64,000 bases of DNA from Chelydra serpentina (lineage: Eukaryota > Chordata > Testudines > Chelydridae). The DNA is taken from the NCBI GenBank assembly GCA_037349315.1, contig JBAIAC010000054.1:4216001-4280000 (forward strand), given 5' to 3'. This document shows positions 1 to 10,489 of the stretch, one piece after another. The notes under the pieces are model-generated. The model had not been told where the DNA came from. It worked only from the letters and a program-made list of their open reading frames with translations, and did not search any database. Each line of letters begins with the position of its first letter. The stretch's first letter is position 1. The position numbers and the translations under genes are program-made.

Positions 1-1320
1 ATGTACTAAAAACAATGGCACAGGTAGCAGGATGGTCTCGCCAGGCCAAGGACAGTTCCATCTAAGACCCCAGGTACGTAGTCAGGTGGTTAGCCTGTCC
101 CACGCCCACGCTGCTGCGGCTCGTTTTAGCATATGTACATCTACCCAGGCTGGGAAATACACCTCCAGCGCCAGTGGTGGTGGAAAGGAGGCTGCTTCCT
201 GTGAGCTGTCAGTTCTGCCCGACTGGGGCCAGCGCCTCCCACGCTGACGTCAGCAAAAGCCTCAGACCTGTGGCTGAAGTTTCCACTTGCAAAGCCGAGT
301 TGATGCTGCTGCTGCTTGTGCTCTGGCTGCTCTAGTTTTCCAACCCGTGGTAATCGTGGTAATCCCCTAATTTACCATGAGAGGAAATTGGCTGTGGTGG
401 CGTCTTGACACAGTGAGCCTATGCTGTAGTCCCTACCTGACCTTGAAAGGCGCTCACGTGCCATCGGGAGGGTGAAGTAGAGCGGAGAGGCGGGAGCAGG
501 AGATGGAACATTGGCTGAGTGACACCCCTCTGACAGTGGGGGATGCGGCAAGCAAAGGGTTAAGTCTTGAGCAAGAGAACTGCCCCCAACAATGACCCTG
601 GGAGCGAGCCAGGTGCAGGGCGTGAACTCACCTCCAGCCATGGAGAGCAGCTGGTGACCCCACAAAGTCCCGAGAGCAGAGCTGCTGTCATTGCTTTGGT
701 TCAGCACCTAACATTACAGGGCCGGGTCCTCCCGTCCCCTGCACCTTGGGGGGTCACTTCCCTCTGGCAACATGTGTGGCAAATACTGCCCCTGACGGAG
801 AGAGGGAAAGACCCTGGTTTGGCAGCACTCTACACCCACTTTGCCCATGTGGAAACGACCCCTCGAGAGGCTGGGCAGAGAATCAGGCCATCTCTGGCTT
901 TTGCTGCAGCTCCCCACCGCAGTGGTACAGTCACCCCAGCCCCATGTTACACTCCCACATCAGGAGCAGTTTTAAACCTGGTGTTTTAGTCAACTCAGTA
1001 TAACCTGCTTTCGCCCCCTCAGCCAACTTGGCCGAGGCTCAGTGCTGCTCAGTGGGTTCAGAGCGCACACAATCTGCTGCTACAACAGAGCTGTCCCCTT
1101 TGCCCCCTCCACAGACCTTCCATCCTTGAAGGGGCAGGGCACGGACATAGCTAACCCTGACATTCCCTTGTGAGTGCTACACCCAGTGCTGCAGGGCGAA
1201 TATGTCTGAGCTGCAGCCATCCACCCTCAAATTATGGCCCCAGAGATGAGCAGGGAGCAGCAGCTCTGCCGCAAAGGCCCTACTTGGCCTTTGCATCTTC
1301 CAAGCATTTTGCAAACATTA
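1..1320. other. No gene recognised; unique-looking sequence with one repeat arm
   Basis: I see no supported coding region or RNA gene. The short open frames have no family resemblance and overlap each other on both strands. The only structure noted is the stretch at about 390-510, which recurs inverted at about 1993-2112 and is listed separately. Confidence 0.5.
390..510 (-). repeat. Arm 1 of a ~120-bp inverted repeat pair
   Basis: Read on the minus strand, this segment matches 1993-2112 on the plus strand with few mismatches. Both contain the run from 'gttccatctcctgctcccg' to 'ggcgccaccacagcc' or close variants. The similarity stops abruptly at both ends. It could be two insertions of one small repeat in opposite orientation, or the remains of an element with long inverted ends. 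Confidence 0.6.
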
Positions 1321-1514
1321 GTCGTGGGAGAATTCTGTGCCACTGCTCACATGCAAAATTCATGTTCCCCGCAGATTTCATTGCATCCCCGCAAAAAAAT
1401 GAGGAAGCAAAGAAATCTGTGGAGGACGCGTGCCCCTTCCCCGGCAGCCCGGGCACACCCATTCAAGCGCCCGGTGCAGCCGACAGAGATGTAAACAGAG
1501 GTGAAAGTAAGCCA

Positions 1515-1840
1515 GTACACCCCGGTACAGCGTACTGTACCGGCTTCCCCAGGAGGCAATTTAAAGGGCCCAGGGCTCCCAGCAGCAGCTGGAGCCCCGG
1601 GCCCTTTAAATTGCTGCCAGAGCCCCGCTGCTGGAGCCCTGGGGTAACAGCGGCAGCCGGGACCCCCGGAGCTCTGGCGGCAATTTTAAGGGCCTTGGAC
1701 TCCGCTGCGGTAGCCGCTGGAGCCCCCCTGCTACTACCCCAAGGCTCCAGCAGCAGGCTCAGGTGGCGATTTAAAGGGCCCGGGGCGGTAACGGTGGCCA
1801 GAGCCCCGGGCCCCTTAAATTGCTGCCCGAGCCCTGCTGT
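1515..1840. repeat. Cluster of hairpin-forming GC-rich palindromes with TTTAAA cores
   Basis: Copies of 'ggcaatttaaagggccc' alternate with their reverse complement, at about 1556, 1600, 1767 and 1808. A second palindrome, 'ccggtacag' spaced from 'ctgtaccgg', lies at about 1523-1546. Related units recur near the other end of the same element at about 3820-3925. They look like the subterminal region of the hAT element and can fold into strong hairpins. Confidence 0.6.
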
Positions 1841-1992
1841 AGGTATGACTGTAGGTATGATTTTGCTTTGTCCAGTTGTTCCATTGCTCCAGATATATCA
1901 AGGTCAATACCTTGGAGTCTCTTGCCTTACATTTATTTCAAACAGTATGTCATGCCACAACACTAAGCCACACAGAAATTTGAAGTTATGTA

Positions 1993-2112
1993 TGTTCCAT
2001 CTCCTGCTCCCGCCTCTCCGCTCTACCTTACCCTCCCGATGGCATGTGAGCTCCTTTCCAGGTCAGGTAGGGACTACAGCGTAGGCTCACTGTGTCAAGG
2101 CGCCACCACAGC
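1993..2112 (+). repeat. Arm 2 of a ~120-bp inverted repeat pair
   Basis: This is the plus-strand partner of the segment at 390-510. Its right edge abuts the start of the SINE at 2117. It lies inside the hAT element, while its partner lies outside it. Confidence 0.6.
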
Positions 2113-2116
2113 CAGC

Positions 2117-2291
2117 GGGGGAGGGATAGCTCAGTGGTTTGAGCATTGGCCTGCTAAATCCAGGGTTGTGAGTTCAATCCTTGAGGGGGCCATTTAGGGA
2201 CCTGGGGCAAAAATTGGGGATTGGTCCTGCTTTGAGCAGGGGGTTGGACTAGATGACCTCCTAAGGTCCCTTCCAACCCTGATATTCTATG
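2117..2291 (+). mobile_element. tRNA-derived SINE with CR1-like tail (turtle type)
   Basis: The head is tRNA-like. It has an A-box-like 'tagctcagtggtttgagca' and a degenerate B box 'ggttgtgagttcaatcc' at about 2163. The second half, from 'ggtcctgctttgagcaggg' to 'aaccctgatattctatg', is nearly identical to the 3' end of the CR1 LINE at 19184-19270. Turtle SINEs are known to share a 3' end with CR1, which is thought to supply their retrotransposition machinery. It sits at the 3' edge of the hAT transposase remnant. Confidence 0.9.
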
Positions 2292-3240
2292 TTTCTGGTG
2301 ATTTCATTTCCCTCTGCCACTGTCCTCCCACGAACAGTTCCTGTCATAGCATTATCCTCCATAATGGCAACTATGGCATCTATCTTCCCAATTTGGTGTT
2401 TGATAGGCTTTATTGCCTCCACTCGACTTTCCCATCATGTGGCACTCAGTGGTTTCAGTGTCACAGAGGATGCTTCAAAATGTGCCGTTGATGCAGAGAA
2501 AAATACATAGATGCCTTGAATTACATTAAAAAATCCAGCAGCCTCACTAGAAGCTGATGCTGCATCACTGACCACCAAGTTCAATGACTGAGAACTGCAT
2601 GGGACAAAAAAAGCTCGAGGGTTTAACTCTCGGATCCGTGTCTGCACTCCTCTGTTCTTTCCTCTCATGTTGGCACCGTTATCGTAGCCCTGACCTCTCA
2701 TGTCAGCTATCGCAATTCCCGTATCTTCAAGCTTTTTAAGAAGCACATTTGTCATACCAGCTCCTGTAGTATCATCAATGTCAATAAATTCTAGAAAAAG
2801 CTCTCTGACAGTCACCATTTCTGGCAGTGGCATAGCCGGGTTTAGAGCACGGGGGAGCAGAGCTAAAAAAAGGCACCAGGAGCAAAAAGGCGCCAGGAGC
2901 AAAAAAAAATGCTCCACTCCGGCTGCAGCGTAGGAGCAAAAGGCGCCGGAGCACAAAAAAGGCGCCGCTTCTGCTCAGTGGGGGAGCGGCCGCTCCCCCT
3001 GCTCCCCCCTGGCTACACTACTGATTGCAGGGACATTTTCACTAGGTTCTGTTGTTGTTACAAAATGCACCATTAAAGTCATTTGTTCCGTATGGCTGAT
3101 GTCAGGTGTGCCGTCCAGAATAACAGAGTAATATCTTGCTGACTTCAGATCTGCCACAAGCTTCTGTTTGACTTTTGTTGCCAGTAACTGTATGATCTCA
3201 TTTTGAATTGTTTTTCCAAGGTAGTGGGTGTGTGTACATT
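2292..3240 (-). pseudogene. hAT transposase remnant (DUF4371-like), interrupted
   Basis: Two minus-strand frames read as parts of one hAT-family transposase. The upstream part (about 3240-3024) includes LKSARYYSVILDGTPDISH. The downstream part (about 2824-2300) includes RGQGYDNGANMRG and VPCSSQSLNLVVSDAA, typical of DUF4371/ZMYM-like hAT transposases with the RNase H fold. The two parts are separated by a MITE at 2825-3023, and stops and frame breaks occur further on. No intact start or zinc-finger N-terminus is visible. It would have mobilised the surrounding element and cannot now give a full protein. Confidence 0.75.
2825..3023. mobile_element. ~200-bp MITE inserted into the hAT transposase
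   Basis: The ends are inverted: 'cagtggcatagcc' at 2825 and 'ggctacactactg' ending at 3023. The flanks 'atttctgg' and 'attgcagg' match at 6 of 8 bases, compatible with an old 8-bp duplication. The inside contains short repeats of the form 'aaaaggcgccaggagc'. Removing it brings the two transposase fragments together, which supports its being a secondary insertion. Confidence 0.65.
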
Positions 3241-3779
3241 TCTTGGGTGGTGACTCTTCTTAGATGCTCCTGGAGTACAGCACCAAACTCAGCCATCAGC
3301 TCCACAATTTAAGGACGTTTCCATTGTTTGGCACATACAGCTGATCTGAAGTGCCACGCAGTGCTAGGTTTTGGGTAGTATCAGCGTCTTAAGGGCCTAA
3401 CTGGCTCCTACTACTTCAGTTGACTGTTCTCCTCAAGTGGGTTCAGGGAAGCAGCAGGAAACAGGAAGCTCCCTGAGAAGCTGGTGTTAATCGATCCAGG
3501 CTCCTGGGGGTGCTAGAGAGGTACAGAAGAGGCTCCTAATCCTCTCTCTCCCTGCAGCTCCTGCTGCTTTCTGTTTTTCCCTTTCACCTTTTCTCCTGCC
3601 TGCCTGTTATGTCTCTTGTGCCCTCCTTCCTCCAGCACAGCACTCCCCCATCTCTGTGCATCTAAAGCAGAGAGAATACATATGCACCAACACCAGACAC
3701 AATTTTCTACACTCTGGGTCCTAGTGGCGCCCCCCCACAGTCTGGCCCCTGAGGCGGCCGCCTCAGTTTGCCTCATGAT

Positions 3780-3960
3780 AAGGCCAGCCCTGCCTGTGGT
3801 AGCGACAGCAGGGCTCTGGCGGCAATTTAAAGGGCCCAGGGCTCCGGCCGCCACTATCGCCCCGGGCTCTTTAAATCTCCGCCGGCTCCGGCAGCAGGGC
3901 TCGGGCGGCAATTCAAAGGGCCGGGGGCTCTAAAAGCCCCACCCCTTCTGGTTGAGGCCA
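3780..3960. repeat. Second palindromic GC-rich block of the hAT element
   Basis: Units such as 'ggcaatttaaagggccc' (about 3822), the inverse-type 'cccgggctctttaaat' (about 3862) and 'ggcaattcaaagggcc' (about 3907) repeat the pattern seen at 1515-1840. They are followed by 'taccggtaag', similar to the palindrome at the left end. Their symmetric placement supports the element boundaries. Confidence 0.5.
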
Positions 3961-4565
3961 CGCCCCTTCTGGTGGAGGCCCAACCCCCTGCTCAGGACTC
4001 CAGAGTACCGGTAAGTCCTTTAAGTTACTTTCACTCCTGGATGTAAATCAGTGTGGTGAGGGGGGCTGGGCATACATGCATGCATGGGGAGATGTCAGTC
4101 ACCACAGGGGAGGGGGTAGAATTTTTACATTTTTGGCACGGAATTTTAATTTTAATTTTTTTTTTTTGGCGCAGAATTCCCCCAGGAGTAAAACATGAGC
4201 TGATCGTGTGAGTTCAAGTGACACCTCCCCTGTGCCAGGCTACGGCTCTGCCCTCCAGGGAGTCAGGGAAGCCCCAGTCCCAACGCTGGGGTAGAGATGC
4301 TGTGAGCATGGCAGCTGAGGAAGCCAACAATCCTCAGTTCCAGGCTAGCCTCTCAGCCACCCTTTCCCTCCCAGCACGGCAGCAACAGGCTTCTGGAATT
4401 TGCAGACAAACCACTCAGTTGGCTTGTCAGTTTTCAATGGCATCCTTCAATCTGGAGGGACGGTGACTGCAGAGGAGCTGCAGTGCCCAGCACCGGTGCC
4501 CCCATGACCCCGTAGGGCCGGCTTGCACCCAGCTACATGGGCCGTCTGTGTGACAGGTGTCCAGG

Positions 4566-4740
4566 TCATAGAATCTCAGGCTTGGAAGGGACCTTAGGAG
4601 GTCATCTAGTCCAACCGCCTGCTCAAAGCAGGACCAACCCCAATTTTTGCTCCAGGTCCCTAAATGGCCCCCTCAAGGATTGAACTCACAACCCTGGGTT
4701 TAGCAGGCCAATGCTCAAACCATTGAGCTATCCCTCCCCC
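4566..4740 (-). mobile_element. tRNA-derived SINE with CR1-like tail, minus strand
   Basis: This is the reverse complement of the SINE type at 2117-2291. The CR1-like tail comes first on the plus strand ('catagaatctcaggcttgg'), and the tRNA-like head ends at 'gagctatccctccccc'. The degenerate B box ('ggattgaactcacaaccc' on this strand) is recognisable. Confidence 0.88.
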
Positions 4741-4914
4741 CTGCAGGCGTGCTTTTGGGGCTGGTCCCTTTTTCTGGGACAGGTATAGGGATGGTGGTGA
4801 TAAGTGAGTAAACATGAGCTCCCAGTGCAAAACTGTGGGCAAAAGGGCTAATACTATCCTTGGATGCATAAACAGGGGAATCTCGAGAGGTTTTTACCTT
4901 TGCATTTGGCACTG

Positions 4915-5400
4915 GGGCGACAGCTGCTGGAATTCTGGGTCCAGTTCTGGTGTTCCCAGTTCAGGAAGAATGTTGATAAATTGAAGAGGGATCAGGGAAG
5001 ATCCAGGAGAATTATTACAGGATTAGAAAACCTGCCTTAAGGTGATAGACTCGAGGAGGTCAATCTATTTAGCTTAACAAAGAGAAGGTCAAGGGGTCAC
5101 AATCTGTAAGTACCTACAAGGGAAACAAATATTTAATTTGGGCCTCTTCAGTCTCGCAGAGAAAGGTCTAACATGCTCCAATGGCTGGAAGAGGAAGCTA
5201 TACTGAAACTAAGGCGTAAATTTTTAACAGTGAGAGTATTACCCACTGGAATAATTTCCCAAGGTTTCGAGGTAGATTCTCCATCACCCACAATTTTTAA
5301 ATCAGAATTGGATATTTTTCTACAAGATCTGCTCCAGGAATATATTAATAGATCCCAAGGCCAGAAGAAACCATTGTGATCATGTAGTCTGACTCCCTGT
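4915..5400 (+). mobile_element. Old CR1 LINE 3' fragment
   Basis: Translated pieces resemble the C-terminal part of CR1 reverse transcriptases, with degraded matches to the QFWxxxxxxDxDKLxRxQ segment and to the segment before the 3' UTR. The best open stretch (5173-5379) reads as the very C-terminus. It is heavily mutated, 5'-truncated and non-functional. Its 3' edge near 5400 is approximate. Confidence 0.6.
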
Positions 5401-5905
5401 ATAGCACAGGCCAGAGACCTTCTCCCAAAATAATGATTTTTGAACGACAGTATATATTTAAAATTTAACCAGACAGTCTGGATTTTAAAATGATCACTGA
5501 TGGAGAATCCAACACAACCCTGAGTAAATTGCTCCAATGGTTAATTACTCTCATTGTTAAAAATGTACACCTTATTTCCCGTTTGAATTTGTCTACCTTC
5601 AACTTCCAGCCATTGGATCGTATTAGACCTTTCTCTGCCCAATTGAAGAGCCCATTATCAATATTTGTTCCCCATGTAGGTACTTCTAGACTGTGATTAA
5701 GTCACCCCTTAACCTTCTTTTATTAAATCAAATAGATTTTTGAGCTCCTTGACTCTATCACTACAAGGCAGGTTTTCCAATCCTTTAATCATTTTTATGG
5801 CTCTTCTCTGAACCCTCTTCAATTTATCACCATCCTTCTTGACTTGTGCACACCAGAACTGGACACAGGACCCCAGCAGGGGCACACTGAGATTGCTCAA
5901 TCAGG
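5400..5905 (-). mobile_element. Ancient CR1/L3-like LINE 3' fragment, minus strand
   Basis: A minus-strand frame at 5709-5900 includes QFWCAQVKKDGDKLKRVQRR and IKMIKGLENLPCSDRVKEL, the conserved C-terminal region of CR1-clade reverse transcriptases. The rest (5400-5700) reads as the following C-terminus and 3' UTR with several breaks. It lies tail-to-tail with the plus-strand fragment just upstream. Confidence 0.65.
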
Positions 5906-5929
5906 GTAAACTGCAAAGAACGTGGCAGA

Positions 5930-6790
5930 CAATACCCCAAACTGGTGGTTGTTCTAATACCTAGATTCACCAAGCCAGCCACAAAACAGCATCCGCAATG
6001 CCTTCCTGGTTATCCAGAAGCCACAAACACAGTTCCCTTAAAAAATCCAGCCCTGGGCTCCCACCCAGACAGTCCAGTCAAATACGATGAGGATTACTGA
6101 AAATCTTGTTCATCATATAAAAAGTTCTACCAATCCCAAGGGATTGGAGACATTACCCACCAGATCGATGAATATTTCCAATCTTACCCAAATACACCCT
6201 TACATCCAATTCTTATCTAAACTAAGATTTATTTTAAAAGAAAAGAGAGAGTATTGTGCTTAAAAGATCATTATACATACAGATATAAATAATGTTCTTA
6301 GGTCAGTTTCACAGTAGAGACGGTGAGGTGCTGAGTTGCAAAAGTTCCATCCAGAATCAGTTCATCAGGTGATAGTCCAAATAGGCAGTCAGTATACAGA
6401 GTTTGTTCAAATTCTTCCATGACAATTAGCAGGGTGATCCAGATTGGAGCTGGAGACCTCAGTCTAGAGACTTAAATTTCCCCTGACCAAGATTAAACTG
6501 ATCTGAGATAACAGGATCAGGGCCCTAGTGTTCTTTTATAGATCTCTGGCAGCAGGTGTTCCTTGGGTGAAGAATAGTGGCTTTGAATAAAACCTCTTAT
6601 TGCCTAAGTATACACAGGTACTTAGTTGGATTAATTAGCATAAGGTAATATCCATTAACTAGTTCATAGACAGTTTACTAAACTTCAAAGAGAAATATAG
6701 ACAATGATATACTCCCAAATTTCATCTAAACGTTAACATTCCCTTCTGATCTCTGACTCAATAGAATATAAAAAAATGAAATGAAATGAA
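5930..6790 (-). mobile_element. Possible LTR of an endogenous retroelement, minus strand
   Basis: On the minus strand a TATA-like 'tataaaagaa' (complement of about 6531-6540) lies about 310 bp upstream of an AATAAA (complement of 6228-6233). This spacing suits an LTR. I cannot see clean TG...CA ends or a target-site duplication, and there is no internal coding part next to it. It could instead be another repeat class. Confidence 0.3.
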
Positions 6791-6799
6791 ATGAGCCAA

Positions 6800-6985
6800 T
6801 CTCCTAGAACTGGAATGACCTACCTGAAAGGTCATCAAGTCCAGTCCCCTGCCTTCACTAGCAGGACCAAGTACTGTCTCTTACAGATTTGTGCCCCAGA
6901 TCCCTAAATGGTCCCCTCAAGGATTGAACTCACAAGCCCGGGTTTAGCAGGCCAATGCTCAAACCACTGAGCTATCCCTCCCCCT
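6800..6985 (-). mobile_element. tRNA-derived SINE, minus strand, divergent tail
   Basis: The tRNA-like head on the right ('aaaccactgagctatccctc') is nearly identical to the other two copies. The tail ('tcatcaagtccagtcccctg') belongs to a different CR1 3'-end variant and is slightly longer. This suggests a distinct SINE subfamily. Confidence 0.82.
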
Positions 6986-7487
6986 AATATAGTAACAGAC
7001 AGGAACTGTCTGGTTATATCCTTAAGCTCTAGCGGGATATACACAATTGCAATCACAGACAATTACTATCTTCTAATTCTCTAACAATACAAGTCTACAC
7101 TTCAAAGCTCTGGTCTATGGAACATGGCTTTGTTAGCTATTTATAAGGAATGGCCCTAATTACCATTTACATGCTTCTCTAATATGTCTTTAAAGGTAGA
7201 ATTTAGGTCATTTAGCCTGCAAGTCACTTAACCCTTTCTGGCTCAGTGTCACAACAGTGTTCCCCAGTCCCTGGCTAAGGAAGGAGGGGGATACAGGATT
7301 GGGCCTTCAGGGTCAGGTGTCCAAGTGCTCAACATCCACAATCAGTTCCCGCTGTGCTGAGCGCCAATGAAAATCCAGCCTGCTCTGAGCCCGCTTCCCC
7401 ACTGCTGGCATCGCCTTTCCCAGTGGAGATGCAGCTTTGGTGTGCGCAGTGAACCTGGCAATGGGATGGGAAGCACATGTGCTGTGA

Positions 7488-7595
7488 GCCGAACGGCCAT
7501 GCTGGGTCAGACCAATGGTCCATCTAGCCCAGTATCCTATCTCTGACGGTGGTCAGAGCCAGGTGCTTCAGAGGGAAAGAACAGAGCAGGGCAAT
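7488..7595 (-). mobile_element. Short CR1 3'-end fragment, minus strand
   Basis: The run 'ctgggtcagaccaatggtcc' followed by 'atctagcccagtatcct' is the reverse complement of the CR1 3' tail seen intact at 61730-61790. Only about 100 bp survive. Confidence 0.75.
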
Positions 7596-8170
7596 CCTGT
7601 ATTGTTTGCTCTGTTCTATTTTGTTTGTCTGATTTCTGAGCTGCCACCCCCTGCGAGGCTAGCGTGGCCCTGCCATGCGCTCTCTCTGCACAGAGGGTGT
7701 TTTCAAAGGGAAGTTAACATGCCCCCATCACGGATACTGACTGTGCTCCCAAGGGTGCCCTGGGATGACCTTCCTGAACATCTGACGAGGGCGTCCTAGG
7801 GAATAAAAAGAGCCAATGAAACATTTGCATCTCTGGGGAGACCCGTCCTCTGTGAAGCTGAGAGCTGCCTGTGGGCAGATGTAATTGGCTGCCATTAGCC
7901 AAATTGTGCCCGGGAGGCGGCTGCTGCCTGGCAGCTGCCTGTTGTGAGCGAGGATCATGTTACAAGTACAGCTGTGCAGCAGCCCGCACGAACACTTGGA
8001 CCGGACAGACAGACGCTTCCCTGCGAGAGACAGTCTTGCTGTCCCCCTGACCAGGCCCGCACTGAAATCAAAGGCTCCGTGCTCACTGGTCCCAAAGAAG
8101 GGCCGCCATTTAAGCCTCTTACATATGGTGATGGGCCCCGTGCCATTGTCCAGGAGGTGGGTGGGTTACT

Positions 8171-8612
8171 CAGGGCTGGTGCAAGGAAGTTTCGCGCCCT
8201 AGGCGAAGCTTCCTTGCACCAGCCCTGCGCCCCCCTCCAGCTAAAACTGCTCCTCTCCCGCGACAGCCTCCCCCCGCCCGCAGCGACCCCCCAGCTCCCG
8301 GCTCAGCCGCAGAGGCAGGAGGGCGGGAGGCAGCTGCGGCCAGCCGCCCACCCCCGGCTCCCGGCTCAGCCGTGGAGCTGGGAGGGACCGCGAGGGTGGG
8401 AGGCTGCCACGGCCAGCCGCCCCCTGGCTCCCAGCTCAGCCGCGGAGCTGGGAGGGTGGGAGGCAGCCACGGGCAGCCGCCCCCCCGGCTCACGGCTCAG
8501 CCGTGGAGCCGTGAGGGACCATGAGGGCGGGAGGCAGGCGCGGCCAGCCGCCCCCCTGGCTCTGGTGCCCTAGGCAACCACCTAGGGTCGCCTAGTGGGC
8601 GCGCCGGCCCTG
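8171..8612. mobile_element. GC-rich hAT-like MITE, copy A, with perfect 8-bp TSD
   Basis: The element begins 'cagggctggtgcaagga' and ends 'gcgcgccggccctg'. It is flanked on both sides by 'gggttact' (8163-8170 and 8613-8620), a perfect 8-bp duplication typical of hAT transposition. A subterminal palindrome, 'aagtttcgcgccctagg' with its inverse, follows the left end. The interior is C/G-rich with no transposase. It is the same family as 29832-30115 and 49905-50607. Confidence 0.85.
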
Positions 8613-9251
8613 GGGTTACTGCAGATATACCAGCTCTGGGGAGAACAGACTGTCAGTAACAGGAATCAGTTCATGTGCATGAAACAAAGGCCTCCGCAGC
8701 ATTAGGTAGTAACCGGGAAAACGTGACTACGACTGATTATTCCCTGAGCCCAGGAGAGCTAGAGCCCGTTCGCACACATTCGCAGGGTCCTTGGCCTGCT
8801 CAGGACATGCAGGCTTCTCGCCCCCATGAGTCACTTCTCCGCACTCCGAAGGACTCGAGATCATCGGCTCCCCGGGATTTTCCCTGGGAAAAGTGCACTT
8901 GTCAATGATTGGAAACAGCGTTCAGCGTCGCCCACACCGCGGGGAGCCTGGCCTGTCCCGGCGGGAGGCATGAGCCGCGGCTCCCAGTGCACACGCCCTG
9001 GTCATATGCTGCATGCAGCCACGGCAGCAGATGCTTCAATGTTACAGGACATTTCACTCCGTTTTCCCGCTCTCCTCCTTGGGCTCAGGCTCCTCTCAAC
9101 ACCAGCCGCTGGCAGGGAGCCCCCTCCCTGCCCCCAGCTCTCATTCCGCGTAACAAGGAAGAGTCAGGCTTTCCTTTTAGAAGGGGTTCCCGCCAATCTT
9201 TCTTCAACAGCCTGCCCATTGTACTGGCCCACCGGGCTCAGGGGCTGGGAG

Positions 9252-9644
9252 CATAGGCGCCGACTTTTCCTTTTTCCTGGGGGTGCTCCACCCCAGCTCC
9301 GCCCTTAGGCCCTGCCCCCTCTCCGCCCCGCCCCCCAAGGCCCTGACTTTGATCTGCCTCTTCCTGCCCCCACTCTGCCCCTCCCTCAAGATCCCCCCCA
9401 CTCTGTCTCTTCCTGCTCCCACTCTGCCCCTCCCCAAGGCCCCCACCCATCCACCACTCGCTGCTCTCTGCCCTCCCCCAAACCCCTGCCCGAGCCGCCA
9501 AACAGCTGTTTGGCAGCATCTCCATCAGCTCATTGGCAGTGCCCCAGTGAGCTGATCAGAGGTGCTGCCAAACAGCTGTGGCTGGTGGGTGCTGAGCACC
9601 CACTATTTCTTTTCCCCGGAGCACCCACGGAGTCGGCGCCTATG
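9252..9644. mobile_element. hAT-like MITE with CATAGGCGCCGAC ends
   Basis: The left terminus 'cataggcgccgact' and right terminus 'agtcggcgcctatg' are exact inverted repeats. The flanks 'gctgggag' (9244-9251) and 'gttgggag' (9645-9652) match at 7 of 8 bases. The inside is pyrimidine-rich, with tandem-like 'cactctgcccctccc' units, and has no coding capacity. Confidence 0.85.
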
Positions 9645-9739
9645 GTTGGGAGAGCTAATGGCTGGGAGGTTCTGACCAGGACTGACCGGTCCCTAGCCAT
9701 TCGTCTCTCAAGGAGTCAGAGAAATGAGAAGGGAATGAA

Positions 9740-9985
9740 CAGAGAAGGAGCTGTGGGACTAGCTGGCCCGGGGGTCAGGCCTGTGCTTAGGCCAGCCTGG
9801 GGGTCAGGCAGGTGCTTGGGCCGGCCAAGGGGTCAGGGTGCTTCGGACAGGGCTCCTCCGGGCGCGTTGGGGGAGGGGGGGTTGGGGCTTGTGAGAGGGG
9901 GGCAACAGGGTGTGGAAGGGGCAGGGCCGAGGAGCTAGCCTCCTTGAAGGGGGGTTTCACCCGCCGCCCATGCTCCCTGCTCACC
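9740..9985. repeat. Interspersed GC-rich repeat related to 16620-16965
   Basis: The segment 'gctagcctccttgaa' followed by 'cacccgccgcccatgc' matches the right end of the TIR element at 16620-16965. Short tandem units around 'ggggtcaggc' and 'gcttgggccggcc' precede it. It is probably a truncated copy of the same DNA element. Confidence 0.5.
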
Positions 9986-10133
9986 AGCCCATATCCAGCC
10001 CCTCCCTAGCCACCTCCGCACTGTCATGGGAGTTCTGTATAAGGGATGTGGCTGGAGACACGTGTGTATACGTAGGCAGTTGATATCAAGAGCGCCATCC
10101 GCTGGTGCACAGGAAAACGTAACATCGTTAATA

Positions 10134-10372
10134 AGGGCTTGTCTAGACATAACCTGCTACAGCGCACCACTGCAGCGCTTCCGTGAAGACACTGCGTATG
10201 CCGATGGAAGACCCTCTCGTATCGGTGTAGGTAATCCACCACCTGTCAACCTCGCGCTGTCTGCACAGCGGGTTAGGTCGGTTTAACTGCATCGCTCGGG
10301 AAGGTGGCGTTTTCACACCCCTGGGCGACCCAGTTCTACCAACCTAATTGTCTAGTGTAGACGTGGTCCAAG
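10134..10372. mobile_element. MITE with TGTCTA...TAGACG-type ends
   Basis: The left end 'gggcttgtctagacata' and the right end 'tctagtgtagacgtggtcc' are imperfect inverted repeats. The same end type occurs at 57936-58122 and at about 28303. There is no coding capacity. The boundaries are approximate because I cannot identify a clear target-site duplication. Confidence 0.55.
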
Positions 10373-10489
10373 GATGTAGGACCAATAAAGTTGCTGTTGT
10401 GCGCTGCAAATGGCTACACAGCCCCTAACAGTCACCTGGGAATTAGCCAGTCCCTGAGATTCTTGACACCCCTTTGTTTCCTCCCCCTT

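Larger units (their letters stand above)
1321..4190. mobile_element. Composite hAT-type DNA transposon with decayed transposase
   Basis: The left end reads 'gggagaattctgtgcca' at about 1326. The right end reads 'tggcgcagaattccccc' at about 4167. These are inverted copies of one another and form the terminal inverted repeats (TIRs). The flanks 'aaacatta' (1313-1320) and 'aaacatga' (4191-4198) match at 7 of 8 bases, as expected for a hAT 8-bp TSD. The interior carries a minus-strand transposase remnant (about 2290-3240), palindromic GC-rich blocks near both ends, a SINE and a small MITE. Nested insertions and frame breaks make it inactive. The exact outer boundary is uncertain by a few bases. 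Confidence 0.65.

Noticed and set aside
1170..2084. 304-aa plus-strand frame
   Set aside because: It crosses the hAT terminus and GC-rich palindromic blocks. The sequence is Ala/Pro/Gly-rich without any domain and follows repeat boundaries, not gene structure.
2117..2190. Functional tRNA gene
   Set aside because: A and B boxes are present, but the sequence continues into a CR1-like tail and recurs at 4566 and 6800. The cloverleaf is degenerate, so it is a SINE head.
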